Source: Marinobacter panjinensis
GTDB taxonomy: Bacteria; Pseudomonadota; Gammaproteobacteria; Pseudomonadales; Oleiphilaceae
DNA length: 64,000 nucleotides
Direction: 5' to 3'
NCBI RefSeq assembly: GCF_005298175.1
Contig: NZ_SZYH01000002.1
Span: 310,001-374,000 of the forward strand
Below are positions 33,080 to 43,818 of this stretch, one piece after another. The position numbers were made by a program, and so were the translations under genes. The number at the start of each line of letters is the position of its first letter. Position 1 is the stretch's first letter. The notes under the pieces are model-generated. The model was given only the letters and a program-made list of their open reading frames with translations. It was not told the DNA's origin and did no database searches.

Positions 33080-35796
33080 TGGCAACGATTCACGTGGATG
33101 GACAAAGCTACGAGGTTAACGGAGCCGATAATCTGCTCCAGGCTTGCCTGTCCCTGGGCCTGGATATTCCCTATTTCTGCTGGCATCCGGCCATGGGCAG
33201 CGTGGGTGCCTGCCGCCAGTGCGCCGTACGCCAGTACAAGGACGAGGACGACGACAAGGGCATGCTGGTGATGTCCTGTATGACCCCGGCGGCGGATCAG
33301 ACCCGCATCGATATCGACGACGAGGAAGCGAAGGCTTTCCGCGCCAGTGTGGTGGAGTTGTTGATGATCAATCACCCCCACGACTGCCCGGTCTGCGAAG
33401 AGGGCGGCCACTGCCACCTGCAGGACATGACGGTAATGACCGGCCACGACCGGCGCCGTTACCGGTTCAGCAAGCGCACTCGCCGTAACCAGTTTCTGGG
33501 CCCGTTCATCGCCCACGAGATGAACCGGTGCATTACCTGTTACCGCTGTGTGCGCTTTTATAATGATTACGCCGGGGGCACCGATCTTGGCACCTTTGGC
33601 AGCAAGGACAATGTCTATTTCGGCCGCTACGAGGAAGGCACCCTGGAAAGTCCCTTCGCCGGTAATCTCACCGAGGTGTGCCCCACCGGTGTGTTTACCG
33701 ACCAGAGCCATTCTGATCGCTACACCCGCAAGTGGGACATGCAGTTTGCCCCCGGTATCTGTCACCAGTGCTCGATGGGCTGCAATATCAGTCCGGGGGA
33801 ACGCTATGGTGAAATTCGCCGGATCGAGAACCGCTATCACGGCGAGGTGAATGGCTATTTTCTCTGTGATCGCGGTCGTTTTGGCTACGGCTACGTAAAC
33901 CGCTCCGACCGGCACCTTACACCAGAGTGGCGGCAATCGCCGGACAGCGAGCCGGTCAGCCTTGGCGTGGATGACGCACTTGCCCAGGCAGGCGACGCCC
34001 TGCGCCACGCCCGCCGGGTTATCGGCATCGGCTCGCCAAGGGCCAGCCTGGAGAGCAATCACCAGTTGCAGGCGTTGGTCGGAGCGAACAACTTTTCCAC
34101 CGGCATCGAGGCCCGGGAGCAGGCCTGCCTCGAACTGATGAACCATCTCCAGCGTCACGCTGGCCTGCCAACCCCGACGCCCCGGGAGATCGAAAACCAC
34201 GACGCCGTGCTGGTGCTCGGGGAGGACCCGGTTCAGAGTGCCGGCCGCCTCGGTCTGAACCTGCGTCAGGCAGCCGTGACACGATGTGCGGCACTGGGCG
34301 AAACCATTGGTATACCGGACTGGAACGCCGAAGCCCTCAAGACCCTGGCACAGAACCGCTATTACCCGCTGTTTATTGCCTGGCCGGCGCCCACGGACCT
34401 TGATCAGGTGGCTGCAGCGCGTTATGCCCTGGACCCGGACGGCATTGCCCGGCTGGGGTTTGCGGTGGCTCATGCCATCGATCCCGCGGCACCGGTCGTG
34501 GAGGGTCTGACGCCTGACGATGATGAAGCTGCCCGGAGTATCGCCAGGGCACTGATGGCGGCGGAGCGACCGCTGATCGTCAGTGGTGGCTCACTCGCCT
34601 CCGAGGCCGTGCTTGAGGCCGCAGGCAGTGTTGCTCGGGCCCTGTCCCGTCGCGCCAAAAGAGGCGGGCTGGTGCTGATCCGGCGCGAAGCCAACAGCAC
34701 GGGATTGTCCCTGATGGGTGGTCAGCCACTGGACTGGGCGCTGGACGAACTGGCCCAGGGTAATGCCGATGCCGTGGTTGTGCTGGAGAACGACCTTTAT
34801 CAGCGCTTGCCCACCCAAAGGGTGGATGAGGCCCTGGCGCGGGCGGAGATGCGCATAGTGCTGGACCACCAGCGCACTGCCACGGCTGCCCGGGCCAACT
34901 TTCTGTTATCGGCTGGCAGCTTCGCGGAGTCCGATGGCACCCTGGTGAACCTGGAGGGTCGTGCCCAACGCTTCTTCCAGGTCTACGAACCCGGCTATAT
35001 GCGGCCGGAGACTCGCATTCATGAAAGCTGGCGCTGGTTGCACGCACTTTCCGCGAATCTGCGAGGCGAAGCCGCCAGCCATATCAACCTGGATACCGTT
35101 GTTCGGGCGTGTGCCGATGCCCACCCGGCGTTAGCCGGCATGGTCGACGCTGCTCCGGATGCTCAATTCCGTATTGATGGCTTGCAGCTGGCCCGAGAGC
35201 CTCACCCGTACAGCGGTCGCACAGCCATGCGTGCAGACCAGGATGTCAGTGAGCCACGGGTACCTCAGGATGCTGACACGGCCTTCGCTCACTCCATGGA
35301 GGGTTACAGTGGCTACCAGGAGCCCCGGCAACAGGTGCCTTTCGCCTGGGCGCCGGGCTGGAACTCGCCCCAGGCCTGGAACAAGTTCACCGATGAGGTG
35401 GGTGGGCACCTGCGCGGTGGTGACCCCGGGGTTCGCCTCTTACACCCGGTGCCCGGACAGGGGAGCTACCGCCAGCCCACTCAAAGCGTTAAAAGCACCG
35501 ATGCCCTGCGGGCCCTGAACCTGCCCCGCCTGTTCGGAGGCGAGGAGACCTCCGCCCGGGCTACGCCTATCCAGCAACGGACGGAGTTACCCTGCCTTAC
35601 TCTGAGCCCTGACGATGCCCTACGGCTGGCGGTCAGGAGCGGAGACCTCGTAACCATTGATCAGGGCACGAAGCTTCCGGTTCACGAGCAGGAAAACTGG
35701 CCCACTGGCTGGGCGGGCCTGCCGGCCGGGCTGATCCCTGGTTTGCTGACAGGTGAATCCGTAACCCTGAACGAGTCCGCGGGAGATCAACCATGA
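33079..35796 (+). CDS. nuoG: NADH-quinone oxidoreductase subunit G
   Basis: A 905-residue peripheral-arm subunit of the E. coli type. The N-terminal ferredoxin domain has the [2Fe-2S] ligands (YFCWHP, ACRQC and a later C), then the His-ligated cluster motif ([14 protein letters not shown]), a [4Fe-4S] motif CITCYRC with a distal C, and the extra cluster N7 ligands CHQCSMGC with C in [11 protein letters not shown]. The C-terminal 650 residues are a molybdopterin-oxidoreductase-like domain that no longer binds the cofactor. It overlaps nuoH by four bases. Confidence 0.94.
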   Translation: MATIHVDGQSYEVNGADNLLQACLSLGLDIPYFCWHPAMGSVGACRQCAVRQYKDEDDDKGMLVMSCMTPAADQTRIDIDDEEAKAFRASVVELLMINHPHDCPVCEEGGHCHLQDMTVMTGHDRRRYRFSKRTRRNQFLGPFIAHEMNRCITCYRCVRFYNDYAGGTDLGTFGSKDNVYFGRYEEGTLESPFAGNLTEVCPTGVFTDQSHSDRYTRKWDMQFAPGICHQCSMGCNISPGERYGEIRRIENRYHGEVNGYFLCDRGRFGYGYVNRSDRHLTPEWRQSPDSEPVSLGVDDALAQAGDALRHARRVIGIGSPRASLESNHQLQALVGANNFSTGIEAREQACLELMNHLQRHAGLPTPTPREIENHDAVLVLGEDPVQSAGRLGLNLRQAAVTRCAALGETIGIPDWNAEALKTLAQNRYYPLFIAWPAPTDLDQVAAARYALDPDGIARLGFAVAHAIDPAAPVVEGLTPDDDEAARSIARALMAAERPLIVSGGSLASEAVLEAAGSVARALSRRAKRGGLVLIRREANSTGLSLMGGQPLDWALDELAQGNADAVVVLENDLYQRLPTQRVDEALARAEMRIVLDHQRTATAARANFLLSAGSFAESDGTLVNLEGRAQRFFQVYEPGYMRPETRIHESWRWLHALSANLRGEAASHINLDTVVRACADAHPALAGMVDAAPDAQFRIDGLQLAREPHPYSGRTAMRADQDVSEPRVPQDADTAFAHSMEGYSGYQEPRQQVPFAWAPGWNSPQAWNKFTDEVGGHLRGGDPGVRLLHPVPGQGSYRQPTQSVKSTDALRALNLPRLFGGEETSARATPIQQRTELPCLTLSPDDALRLAVRSGDLVTIDQGTKLPVHEQENWPTGWAGLPAGLIPGLLTGESVTLNESAGDQP

Positions 35797-36770
35797 ACTG
35801 GTGGACTCCGCAACTCGAGGCCATCCTCTGGGGTATGGCGCAGGCACTGGTGATCCTGCTCGGTGTGGTGCTGGTGAGCGCCATCCTGATCGTGGTCGAG
35901 CGTCGCCTGCTCGGCTTGTGGCAGGACCGTCACGGTCCCAACCGGGTAGGGCCTTTCGGCACCCTGCAAGTGGTTGCGGACATGATCAAGATCTTTTTCA
36001 AGGAAGACTGGATACCGCCCTTCGCTGACCGCCCCCTGTTCGTGCTGGCTCCGGTCATCGCCTTCGCCTCGTTGCTGTTGTCGTTCGCGATTATTCCGAT
36101 CACGCCGGACTGGGGCGTGGCGGATATGCATATCGGGCTGCTGTTCTTCCTGGCCATGGCGGGCATTAACGTATACGCCGTATTACTGGGAGGCTGGGCC
36201 AGTGGCAACAAGTACGCCCTGCTGGGTGCCATGCGGGCCTCGGCCCAGACACTGTCCTACGAGGTGTTCATGGGCCTGGCGCTGATGGGGGTGGTCGCTC
36301 TGGCCGGGTCCTTCAACCTGCGTGATATCGTCGCGGCGCAGGAAGGCCTCTGGTTCGTGATCCCCCAGTTTTTCGGGTTCGCCACTTTCCTGATCGCCGG
36401 CGTCGCCGTCACCCACCGTCATCCCTTCGACCAGCCCGAGGCCGAGCAGGAGTTGGCGGATGGTTATCACATCGAATACTCCGGCATGAAATTCGGCATG
36501 TTCTTTATCGGCGAGTATGTGGGCATGTTGCTGGTGTCGGCGCTGATCGTGACGCTTTTCTTTGGCGGCTGGCATGGCCCATGGCTGCCACCGATCCTGT
36601 GGTTTGCACTCAAGACGGGCTTCTTCCTGCTGCTGTTCATTCTGTTGCGGGCTTCGTTGCCCCGGCCGCGCTATGACCGGGTGATGAGCTTTGGCTGGAA
36701 GGTGTGCCTGCCGCTGACTCTGGTTAATTTGCTGGCCACCGGAGCGGTGATGCTCCTGGTGGGCGCATAG
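35793..36770 (+). CDS. nuoH: NADH-quinone oxidoreductase subunit H
   Basis: A 325-residue, eight-helix membrane subunit that helps form the quinone chamber and transmits the conformational signal to the proton pumps. Typical segments are [51 protein letters not shown] and the acidic loop [20 protein letters not shown]. It lies nine bases before nuoI. Confidence 0.95.
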   Translation: MNWWTPQLEAILWGMAQALVILLGVVLVSAILIVVERRLLGLWQDRHGPNRVGPFGTLQVVADMIKIFFKEDWIPPFADRPLFVLAPVIAFASLLLSFAIIPITPDWGVADMHIGLLFFLAMAGINVYAVLLGGWASGNKYALLGAMRASAQTLSYEVFMGLALMGVVALAGSFNLRDIVAAQEGLWFVIPQFFGFATFLIAGVAVTHRHPFDQPEAEQELADGYHIEYSGMKFGMFFIGEYVGMLLVSALIVTLFFGGWHGPWLPPILWFALKTGFFLLLFILLRASLPRPRYDRVMSFGWKVCLPLTLVNLLATGAVMLLVGA

Positions 36771-36779
36771 GGAGGACTT

Positions 36780-37373
36780 ATGGAAAAAGAGGAAAAAGAA
36801 AAGGTCCCACTGATCCGGTCGTTGTCCTCAACCTCTTTTCTGAGGCTGGTGCCGGCCACCTGGTCCCAGATACGTACCCTGGGAATGGTGTTCATGCACA
36901 GCTTCCGCAAACGGGAGACGGTGAATTATCCGGAACAGGCGGTTTACCTGCCGCCACGCTATCGCGGCCGCATTGTGCTGACCCGCGACCCCGACGGCGA
37001 GGAGCGCTGCGTGGCCTGTAACCTGTGCGCCGTTGCCTGCCCGGTGGACTGCATCTCCCTGCAGAAGGGGGAGCAGGAAGACGGCCGCTGGTATCCGGAG
37101 TTCTTCCGCATCAATTTTTCCCGCTGCATTTTTTGCGGCATGTGCGAGGAAGCCTGCCCGACGTCGGCCATCCAGCTGACACCGGACTTCGAGATGGGCG
37201 AATACGATCGCCAGCAACTGGTGTACGAGAAGGAAGACCTGCTGATCAACGGCCCCGGCAAGGATCACGACTACCACTTCTACAAGGTGGCGGGCCTGGC
37301 CATTGGCGGCAAGGACAAGGGTGAGGCGAAAAACGAGGAGGCACCGGAGGATGTGCGTACGCTGCTTCCCTGA
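36780..37373 (+). CDS. nuoI: NADH-quinone oxidoreductase subunit I
   Basis: A 197-residue subunit with two [4Fe-4S] ferredoxin motifs, [15 protein letters not shown] and [12 protein letters not shown], which carry clusters N6a and N6b. [20 protein letters not shown] is the conserved lead-in. The N-terminal MEKEEKEK stretch is slightly longer than in E. coli and the acidic/lysine-rich C-tail is variable. GGGAGG precedes ATG 36780. Confidence 0.95.
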   Translation: MEKEEKEKVPLIRSLSSTSFLRLVPATWSQIRTLGMVFMHSFRKRETVNYPEQAVYLPPRYRGRIVLTRDPDGEERCVACNLCAVACPVDCISLQKGEQEDGRWYPEFFRINFSRCIFCGMCEEACPTSAIQLTPDFEMGEYDRQQLVYEKEDLLINGPGKDHDYHFYKVAGLAIGGKDKGEAKNEEAPEDVRTLLP

Positions 37374-37391
37374 CCAGGTAAGGAGACACTC

Positions 37392-37922
37392 ATGGAACTG
37401 GCTTTCTACCTCAGCGGCCTGGTGGCAATTCTGGCCACCGTGGGCGTGATTACCGGCACCCACGCAGTGCATGCGGTGGTGTACCTGATCGTTTCGCTCA
37501 TTGCCGTGGCGCTGGTGTTCTTTGCCCTGGGCGCACCCTTTGCCGGTGCCCTGGAGATCATTGTCTACGCAGGGGCCATCATGGTGCTCTTCGTGTTCGT
37601 GGTAATGATGCTTAATCTGGGTCCGGACACCGAACGGGAACAGACCCTGATGCACCCTCGCTACTGGGCAGGGCCATCAATGCTGGCCCTGGTACTGCTG
37701 GCAGCACTGGCAGCGCTGATCAGCCAGGGTGTCGTGGGCGAAACCATTGATGGGGAACTGCTTACTGCACGGGCGGTGGCGCTGACGCTGTTCGGACCCT
37801 GGCTGATGGTGGTGGAATTATCGGCCATCCTTCTGCTGGCGGCCCTGGTTACGGCCTCACACGTGGGGCGGCGCAGCAACGCCCCCGGCACCTCGTCACG
37901 CTCGACAGGAGGCGACTCATGA
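37392..37922 (+). CDS. nuoJ: NADH-quinone oxidoreductase subunit J
   Basis: A 176-residue membrane subunit of five helices. It carries [21 protein letters not shown], whose interrupted helix 3 with the Y-A-G-A-I motif is the family hallmark. It connects the quinone chamber to the antiporter-like subunits. It overlaps nuoK by four bases. Confidence 0.94.
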   Translation: MELAFYLSGLVAILATVGVITGTHAVHAVVYLIVSLIAVALVFFALGAPFAGALEIIVYAGAIMVLFVFVVMMLNLGPDTEREQTLMHPRYWAGPSMLALVLLAALAALISQGVVGETIDGELLTARAVALTLFGPWLMVVELSAILLLAALVTASHVGRRSNAPGTSSRSTGGDS

Positions 37923-38227
37923 CGGGTATTCCCATGGAGCACGGGCTGATCCTGGCGGCCATATTGTTCAGCCTGGGGCTGTTGGGACTGATGCTACGCC
38001 GCAATATGTTGTTCGTGCTGATGAGCCTGGAAGTGATGCTCAATTCTGCTGCGCTGGCTTTTGTGGTGGGCGCGACTGCCTGGAACCAGCCGGAAGGACA
38101 GGCCATGTTCCTGCTGGTGATCACCCTGGCGGCGGCGGAAGCCAGCGTCGGGCTGGCGCTGATGATCCAGCTGTACCAGCGATTTCGCTCCCTTGATCTC
38201 GATGCAGCCAGCAGGATGCGCGGATGA
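37919..38227 (+). CDS. nuoK: NADH-quinone oxidoreductase subunit K
   Basis: A 102-residue, three-helix subunit with the two essential membrane glutamates in [14 protein letters not shown] and [14 protein letters not shown]. It forms the E-channel region with NuoJ. GTG/ATG alternatives near the start (ATG 37919, then M at residue 5) do not change the core. Its stop overlaps the nuoL start. Confidence 0.95.
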   Translation: MTGIPMEHGLILAAILFSLGLLGLMLRRNMLFVLMSLEVMLNSAALAFVVGATAWNQPEGQAMFLLVITLAAAEASVGLALMIQLYQRFRSLDLDAASRMRG

Positions 38228-40107
38228 TGGCATTGGCGGTCGTACTCTCGTTTCTGTTTCCCCTGGCAGGCACGCTGGTGCTGGCTTTTTCCGCTGGGCG
38301 TCTGAGCATACGGGCCGCCTCGCTCATCGGGGTGGGCAGTGTCGGGCTGTCAGCGTTGGCGACGGCGTGGGCGGCGATGACCCACTCCGGCGGCAGTGAG
38401 AGCGTGGTCCTTTGGAATTGGATCACGGTGGGGGCTTTCCAGCCCACCATCGGTCTGGCGGTGGATGGGCTGTCACTGGTAATGATGTCGGTGATTACCG
38501 GCGTGGGCTTCCTGATCCACCTGTTTGCCGCGTGGTACATGAGCAGGGAGGAAGGCGTTACCCGCTTCTATGCCTGGATGAACCTGTTCGTGTTCAGCAT
38601 GTTGCTGCTGGTGCTGGGGGACAACCTGCTGCTGTTGTTCCTGGGCTGGGAAGGCGTGGGCTTGTGCAGCTACGGGCTTATCGGCCATTACTATCGCAGC
38701 CATGCCAACGGCCAGGCCGCTTTCAAGGCCTTTGTGGTTACCCGCATCGGTGATGTGTTTCTGGCTCTGGGGCTGTTCCTGATCTTTATGGAGCTGGGCA
38801 CCCTCGATATCCGCACGGTGCTGGAACTGGCGCCGCAGGCCTGGGCACAGGGCAGTACCACCGCCAACCTGGCGGCGCTGCTGGTGCTTGGTGGCGCCCT
38901 GGGCAAGTCGGCCCAGGTGCCACTGCACACCTGGCTGCCGGATGCCATGGCCGGCCCGACGCCGGTGTCGGCACTGATCCACGCTGCCACCATGGTGACC
39001 GCCGGTGTTTACCTTATTGCCCGACTGCACGGGCTGTTCCTGCTGGCGCCTGACGTCATGCTGCTGGTGGGCGTGATTGGCGCGGTCTCACTGCTGTTGG
39101 CGGCGTTCGCAGCCCTCGCCCAGACCGATATCAAGCGAGTACTGGCCTATTCCACCATGAGCCAGATCGGCTACATGTTCCTGGCGCTGGGGGTAGGGGC
39201 TTTTGATGCCGCCATTTTCCATCTGGTGACACACGCCTTCTTCAAGGCCCTGCTGTTCCTCTCCGCCGGCGCAGTGATTGTCAGTTGCCACCATGAGCAG
39301 GACATGCGCCGCCTGGGTGGGCTCTGGCGCAAACTGCCGGTCGCCTACGGTGGCTTCATTGTCGGCGGCGCCGCGCTGGTGGCGCTGCCCCTGGTCACCG
39401 CCGGTTTCTACAGCAAGGACGAGATCCTGTGGCAGGCCATGGCCGCGGACCAGACCGGGCTGCTGTTGGCAGGCCTGCTGGGCGCCGTGCTGACCGGACT
39501 CTATACCGTGCGGCTGATCCTGGGCACGTTTCATGGCGAACCCGGCCATGGCGCACCGACCAGCGACCACGTCCGCGATCCCGAGCCGGGCACCAATCCG
39601 GTCACCCATCACCTGCCATTGGTCGTGCTGGGAATCTGCTCCACCTTTGTCGGGGCGTGGCTTTATCCCGGGCTGGGCGAGCTGTTTCCCGCATCGCCGG
39701 GAGAGACTGCCGACACCGGCCATACCCTCTTGCAGGTGCTGGCCATGGGTGCGGCCATCGCCGGCCTGCTGCTGGCGGCGTGGCTGTTCCTGTGGCAGCG
39801 CACCTGGCTTGAGGAGACGGTACGCCAGGGCTTCGGTAGCGGTCTCTGGAGACTCTGGCACAACGCCTGGGGTTTTGATGCGCTGTTCGACCGGATTCTC
39901 GTACGGCCCTGGCAGTTGACGGTGAAATACCTGCGGGTCGACCTGATCAACCTGATGATGAACCTACCAGCGCTGGTGGCGCGAGCCCTGAACGCCGGCC
40001 TGGTGCGTATCCAGAATGGCCGGGTACGCAGCTATGCCCTGGTGATGGTGTTCGGCGCCACGGTGATCCTGTTGACGCTGGCCCTGGTGCCGGGAGGGTC
40101 CGCATGA
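38224..40107 (+). CDS. nuoL: NADH-quinone oxidoreductase subunit L
   Basis: A 627-residue antiporter-like proton-pumping subunit. It shows [19 protein letters not shown] (with the essential glutamate), [40 protein letters not shown] and [20 protein letters not shown]. The C-terminal 120 residues form the lateral helix that runs along the membrane arm. Two ATGs (38224, 38227) overlap the nuoK stop. Confidence 0.95.
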   Translation: MMALAVVLSFLFPLAGTLVLAFSAGRLSIRAASLIGVGSVGLSALATAWAAMTHSGGSESVVLWNWITVGAFQPTIGLAVDGLSLVMMSVITGVGFLIHLFAAWYMSREEGVTRFYAWMNLFVFSMLLLVLGDNLLLLFLGWEGVGLCSYGLIGHYYRSHANGQAAFKAFVVTRIGDVFLALGLFLIFMELGTLDIRTVLELAPQAWAQGSTTANLAALLVLGGALGKSAQVPLHTWLPDAMAGPTPVSALIHAATMVTAGVYLIARLHGLFLLAPDVMLLVGVIGAVSLLLAAFAALAQTDIKRVLAYSTMSQIGYMFLALGVGAFDAAIFHLVTHAFFKALLFLSAGAVIVSCHHEQDMRRLGGLWRKLPVAYGGFIVGGAALVALPLVTAGFYSKDEILWQAMAADQTGLLLAGLLGAVLTGLYTVRLILGTFHGEPGHGAPTSDHVRDPEPGTNPVTHHLPLVVLGICSTFVGAWLYPGLGELFPASPGETADTGHTLLQVLAMGAAIAGLLLAAWLFLWQRTWLEETVRQGFGSGLWRLWHNAWGFDALFDRILVRPWQLTVKYLRVDLINLMMNLPALVARALNAGLVRIQNGRVRSYALVMVFGATVILLTLALVPGGSA

Positions 40108-41636
40108 TCCTGGTGTGGCTGATACTGATCCCGTTTGTCGGCGGCCTGTTGTGCTGGCAGGCCGAACGCTGGAGTCACCAGGCGCCTCGCTGGATTGCCC
40201 TGGGCACCATGCTGTTTGTGCTGGTGATCAGCGCGGCGGTATGGCTGAGTGGCGACTTCGCTCTGGCGGGTGATGGCGGAAGCCAATGGCTTCTGGAATG
40301 GCGGGCACCCTGGATTCCCCGTTTCGGCATCGAGATTCACCTTGCCATGGACGGACTGTCGCTGATCCTGGTGGCGTTGACCGGCTTTCTCGGCTTGTTG
40401 GCGGTGCTCTGTTCCTGGCAGGAAATTGCCGACCGGGTGGGTTTCTTCCACCTGAACCTGCTGTTTATCCTCGGCGGCGTGGTGGGTGTGTTCCTGGCCC
40501 TGGATCTGTTCCTGTTTTTCCTGTTCTGGGAAATGATGCTGGTACCTATGTACTTCCTGATCGCCCTTTGGGGGCACAGCGGTTCGGCAGGGCAGACACG
40601 AATCCGCGCAGCCACCCGATTCTTCATCTACACCCAGGCCAGCGGCCTTTTGATGCTGGTGTCGATCATTGCGCTGGTGTTCGTGTACTACTCAAACACC
40701 GGGGAGTTGTCATTCAGCTACGACAGCCTGCGGGGGACCGATGTGCCGGAGCCGCTGGCCTTCTGGTTGATGCTTGGATTCTTCATCGCCTTTGCGGTCA
40801 AGCTGCCGGTGGTGCCCTTTCACGGCTGGCTGCCCGATGCCCACGCCCAGGCGCCGACCGCCGGCAGCGTTGACCTGGCGGGCATTCTGCTGAAAACGGC
40901 CGCCTACGGCATACTTCGGTTTGCGCTGCCGCTGTTCCCGGAACAGTCCCAGGCTTTCGCGCCAGTGGCGATGGCCCTGGGGCTGGTCGGCATTGTCTAC
41001 GGTGCAGTACTGGCCTGTGGGCAACAGGACATCAAGCGATTGATTGCCTATACGAGCGTTTCCCATATGGGCTTTGTGCTGATTGCGCTCTATTCCGGAT
41101 CGGAACTGGCGATCCAGGGCGCCATTGTGCTGATGGTCGCTCACGCCTTCTCGACCGCTGCCCTGTTCATCCTCAGTGGCCAGCTTTATGAACGCATTCA
41201 TAGCCGGGACATGCGCATCATGGGTGGACTCTGGGGGCGCGTACCGGTGTTGCCCGGGTTTACCCTGTGCTTTGTGGCGGCCTCCCTGGGAATGCCCGCC
41301 ACTGCCAACTTCGTGGGGGAGTTCATGATCCTGTTCGGGACCTTCCCTGGCGCACCGGTGGTGGTGGTTATCGCCAGCATAGGGCTGGTGCTGGCGGCCA
41401 TCTATTCCCTGCTACTGATGCAGCGGGTGCACTTTGGCACCGAATACCGTTCGGGCCCACTCGCCGGGCCTGATGCCCGGGAGTACGGCATCATGCTGGT
41501 GCTGCTGGTGCTCACTCTGGCAGTAGGACTCTATCCGCAACCCCTGCTGGATACCACCGCGGCCGTGGCCGCACCGATATCCGAACTGTTCACTGGCAGT
41601 GTGGACCTGGCAGTCCGGGCAGGGAAGGTAAACTGA
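40104..41636 (+). CDS. nuoM: NADH-quinone oxidoreductase subunit M
   Basis: A 510-residue antiporter-like subunit. FLFFLFWEMMLVPMYFLIALWG has the key glutamate, VKLPVVPFHGWLPDAHAQAP the conserved lysine and proline-rich turn, and KRLIAYTSVSHMGFVLIALY the typical late helix. It overlaps nuoL by four bases and nuoN by one. Confidence 0.95.
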   Translation: MILVWLILIPFVGGLLCWQAERWSHQAPRWIALGTMLFVLVISAAVWLSGDFALAGDGGSQWLLEWRAPWIPRFGIEIHLAMDGLSLILVALTGFLGLLAVLCSWQEIADRVGFFHLNLLFILGGVVGVFLALDLFLFFLFWEMMLVPMYFLIALWGHSGSAGQTRIRAATRFFIYTQASGLLMLVSIIALVFVYYSNTGELSFSYDSLRGTDVPEPLAFWLMLGFFIAFAVKLPVVPFHGWLPDAHAQAPTAGSVDLAGILLKTAAYGILRFALPLFPEQSQAFAPVAMALGLVGIVYGAVLACGQQDIKRLIAYTSVSHMGFVLIALYSGSELAIQGAIVLMVAHAFSTAALFILSGQLYERIHSRDMRIMGGLWGRVPVLPGFTLCFVAASLGMPATANFVGEFMILFGTFPGAPVVVVIASIGLVLAAIYSLLLMQRVHFGTEYRSGPLAGPDAREYGIMLVLLVLTLAVGLYPQPLLDTTAAVAAPISELFTGSVDLAVRAGKVN

Positions 41637-43075
41637 TGCTGACCCTGGCGAATCTGATCGCAATTCTTCCGCTGATCATCGTTGCCGCTACCGCGATCCT
41701 GGTGATGCTGGGTATTACCTGGCAACGGCACCACGCTGGAACGGCAATAGTGTCTGCGGCCGGGCTGATACTGGCCCTGGTAAGCGTGCCGCTGGCCTCA
41801 GCGGCGCCATCGTCACCGCCGCTGATGATCATGGACGGACTGGCCATAATGGGCAGTGTTCTGGTGCTGATCTGCGCTCTGGTGACGGTGGCCCTGAGCC
41901 ACCATTACCTGACCGGTTACATCGGCTCACGGGAGGAGTTTTACCTGTTACTGCTGTGCGCCGTCACCGGCGCACTGGGACTGGTGGCCAGCAACCACCT
42001 GGCTACCCTGTTCATCAGTCTGGAACTGCTTTCGATGCCGCTCTACGGAATGCTGGCCTACAGCTTCCGGGCGGAAAGGTCGCTGGAGGCAGGCATCAAG
42101 TACCTGATTCTCTCCGCTGCCGCCACGGCCTTCCTGCTGTTTGGTATGGCGCTGATCTATGCTCGCACCGGTCGCCTTGACCTGATCGGTCTGGTATCGG
42201 GGCTGGTCACCAGCGCGGATGTCTGGAGCCTGGCCGGGGCTGTGCTGATGCTGGTTGGTCTGGGTTTCAAGCTCTCCATTGTGCCTTTCCATCTCTGGAC
42301 CCCGGACGTTTACCAGGGCGGACCCGCCCCGGCCACGGTTTTCCTGGCCACGGTCAGTAAACTGGCGGTGTTCGTGGTGCTGGTGCGTTTGATGATGACC
42401 ACGCCCATCTTTGACAGTGACTGGCTACGGGTCCTGATTACAGTGCTGGCTTTGCTGACCATGCTGGGCGGCAACCTGCTGGCGTTGTTCCAGCAGAACC
42501 TCAAGCGCCTGCTGGGGTACTCATCCATTGCCCACTTCGGGTACCTGATGGTGGCGATCGTCGTGGGGCGCGCGCTTGCTGTAGAAACCGTTGGGGTTTA
42601 CCTTGTAACCTATCTGGTCGCCACCCTGGCGGCCTTCGGTGTGGTCACCCAACTGTCCAGTCCTTTCGGGGGTGAAGACGCGGCCGGACTGCACCACTAT
42701 CGTGGCCTGTTCTGGCGCCGGCCCTGGCTGGCGGCGGTGATGACGGTGAGCTTCCTGTCCCTGGCGGGCATCCCGCTCACCGCCGGCTTTATCGGCAAGT
42801 TTTACGTACTGGCGCTGGGTGTTTCCGATAGCCGCTGGTGGCTGGTGGGCGGTATCGTGGCCGGCAGCGCCATTGGCCTGTTCTATTACCTGCGGGTAAT
42901 GGTCACACTGTACCTGCCGGAACCCGGCATGCGCCGGATGGACGCCACCAATGACTGGGGCAGTCGGGTTGGCGGGCTGACGCTGTTGGTCGTCGCGGTG
43001 TTGATTCTGGTTTTCGGGGTGTACCCCACGCCCATGATTCAGTGGTTAACAGGACTATCTATTGGAGTCAGTTGA
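41636..43075 (+). CDS. nuoN: NADH-quinone oxidoreductase subunit N
   Basis: A 479-residue antiporter-like subunit, the last of complex I. FISLELLSMPLYGMLAYSF carries the essential glutamate; LGFKLSIVPFHLWTPDVYQGGPAP and KRLLGYSSIAHFGYLMVAIV are family hallmarks. Its stop lies one base before the next small gene. Confidence 0.95.
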   Translation: MLTLANLIAILPLIIVAATAILVMLGITWQRHHAGTAIVSAAGLILALVSVPLASAAPSSPPLMIMDGLAIMGSVLVLICALVTVALSHHYLTGYIGSREEFYLLLLCAVTGALGLVASNHLATLFISLELLSMPLYGMLAYSFRAERSLEAGIKYLILSAAATAFLLFGMALIYARTGRLDLIGLVSGLVTSADVWSLAGAVLMLVGLGFKLSIVPFHLWTPDVYQGGPAPATVFLATVSKLAVFVVLVRLMMTTPIFDSDWLRVLITVLALLTMLGGNLLALFQQNLKRLLGYSSIAHFGYLMVAIVVGRALAVETVGVYLVTYLVATLAAFGVVTQLSSPFGGEDAAGLHHYRGLFWRRPWLAAVMTVSFLSLAGIPLTAGFIGKFYVLALGVSDSRWWLVGGIVAGSAIGLFYYLRVMVTLYLPEPGMRRMDATNDWGSRVGGLTLLVVAVLILVFGVYPTPMIQWLTGLSIGVS

Positions 43076-43076
43076 A

Positions 43077-43307
43077 GTGACAGTAAGCCCCCAGGAGCTT
43101 GAAACCCTGCTGGAAACCATCCCGGACGCGCGCGATGGTCTTACCCGCACCGAGCGCATCATTCTGTATGTGCTGCACGAAACCCAGCGAGAGCTGAACG
43201 GCCGCAATGTACCGACGGTGATGCTCTATGGTCGGGTGGTGGAACACGTTAATATCAGTGAGCAGGAGCTTCACGTTTATCTCGACAGGTTGGGCGTGCA
43301 GGGGTGA
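43077..43307 (+). CDS. Small protein of unknown function behind nuoN
   Basis: The protein has 76 residues from GTG 43077 (GGAG nine bases upstream; TTG 43062 is an alternative inside nuoN). It is a soluble, acidic, helix-rich protein: a leucine/glutamate N-terminus (SPQELETLLETIPDARDG), a helical middle (LTRTERIILYVLHETQREL) and VPTVMLYGRVVEHVNISEQE near the end, which looks like a winged-helix or small helical domain. The one-base gap to nuoN suggests translational coupling, so it may be an accessory or regulatory partner of complex I. No known family was recognised. Confidence 0.7.
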   Translation: MTVSPQELETLLETIPDARDGLTRTERIILYVLHETQRELNGRNVPTVMLYGRVVEHVNISEQELHVYLDRLGVQG

Positions 43308-43338
43308 CGGTGGTCGTTGTAAAAGCGAGATATGGGCA

Positions 43339-43818
43339 ATGGAGGAGTTTTTCGTGGGCGGCGAGCTGATTGTCGTGTCAGTGACAGCGCTGGTAGTGGG
43401 TCTGGTTGTCGTCTTCCATTTTGAGGTCACTCAGCTGCTGAACCGTTTTCGCCCCAGTCAGAAACTCTCGTCACCAGGGACCTTCCGAAACCGGCCGGTT
43501 ATACTCGCAAACATGTTCGTGCTGCTGATCGCCCATGTTGTGGAAATCTGGCTATTTGGTGTGGCCTTCTGGTACCTGCTGGATCAGGATGGCCTGGGTG
43601 CCATTGATGGCTACGCCCACCTCAGCTTGCTGGATAGTGTTTATTTCTCCGCGGCTACTTACACCACGGTGGGATGGGGAGACCTGGCGGCAACCGGCCA
43701 TGTCCGGTTTCTGGCCGGCACAGAGGCCCTGGTGGGATTCATGATGATTACCTGGTCGGCATCCTTCAGCTATCTGGTCATGGCCCGCGCCTGGGGAGAC
43801 GGTGCTCAAGGGTCATAA
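43339..43818 (+). CDS. Two-helix potassium channel family protein
   Basis: A 159-residue protein starting at ATG 43339. Helices at about 8-28 and 55-80 precede a pore loop with selectivity filter TTVGWGDL (tryptophan replaces the common tyrosine) and a final helix (GFMMITWSASFSYLVMARAW). There is no cytoplasmic RCK/TrkA domain, so gating is unclear. The family conducts potassium or other monovalent cations. It follows the nuo-linked small gene by 31 bases and ends exactly where the convergent MtfA gene ends. Confidence 0.8.
   Translation: MEEFFVGGELIVVSVTALVVGLVVVFHFEVTQLLNRFRPSQKLSSPGTFRNRPVILANMFVLLIAHVVEIWLFGVAFWYLLDQDGLGAIDGYAHLSLLDSVYFSAATYTTVGWGDLAATGHVRFLAGTEALVGFMMITWSASFSYLVMARAWGDGAQGS

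Noticed and set aside
31703..34473. Two long leftward open frames (460 and 465 codons) opposite nuoF and nuoG
   Set aside because: Antisense shadows; the forward frames have all complex I cofactor motifs, and the reverse frames have none.
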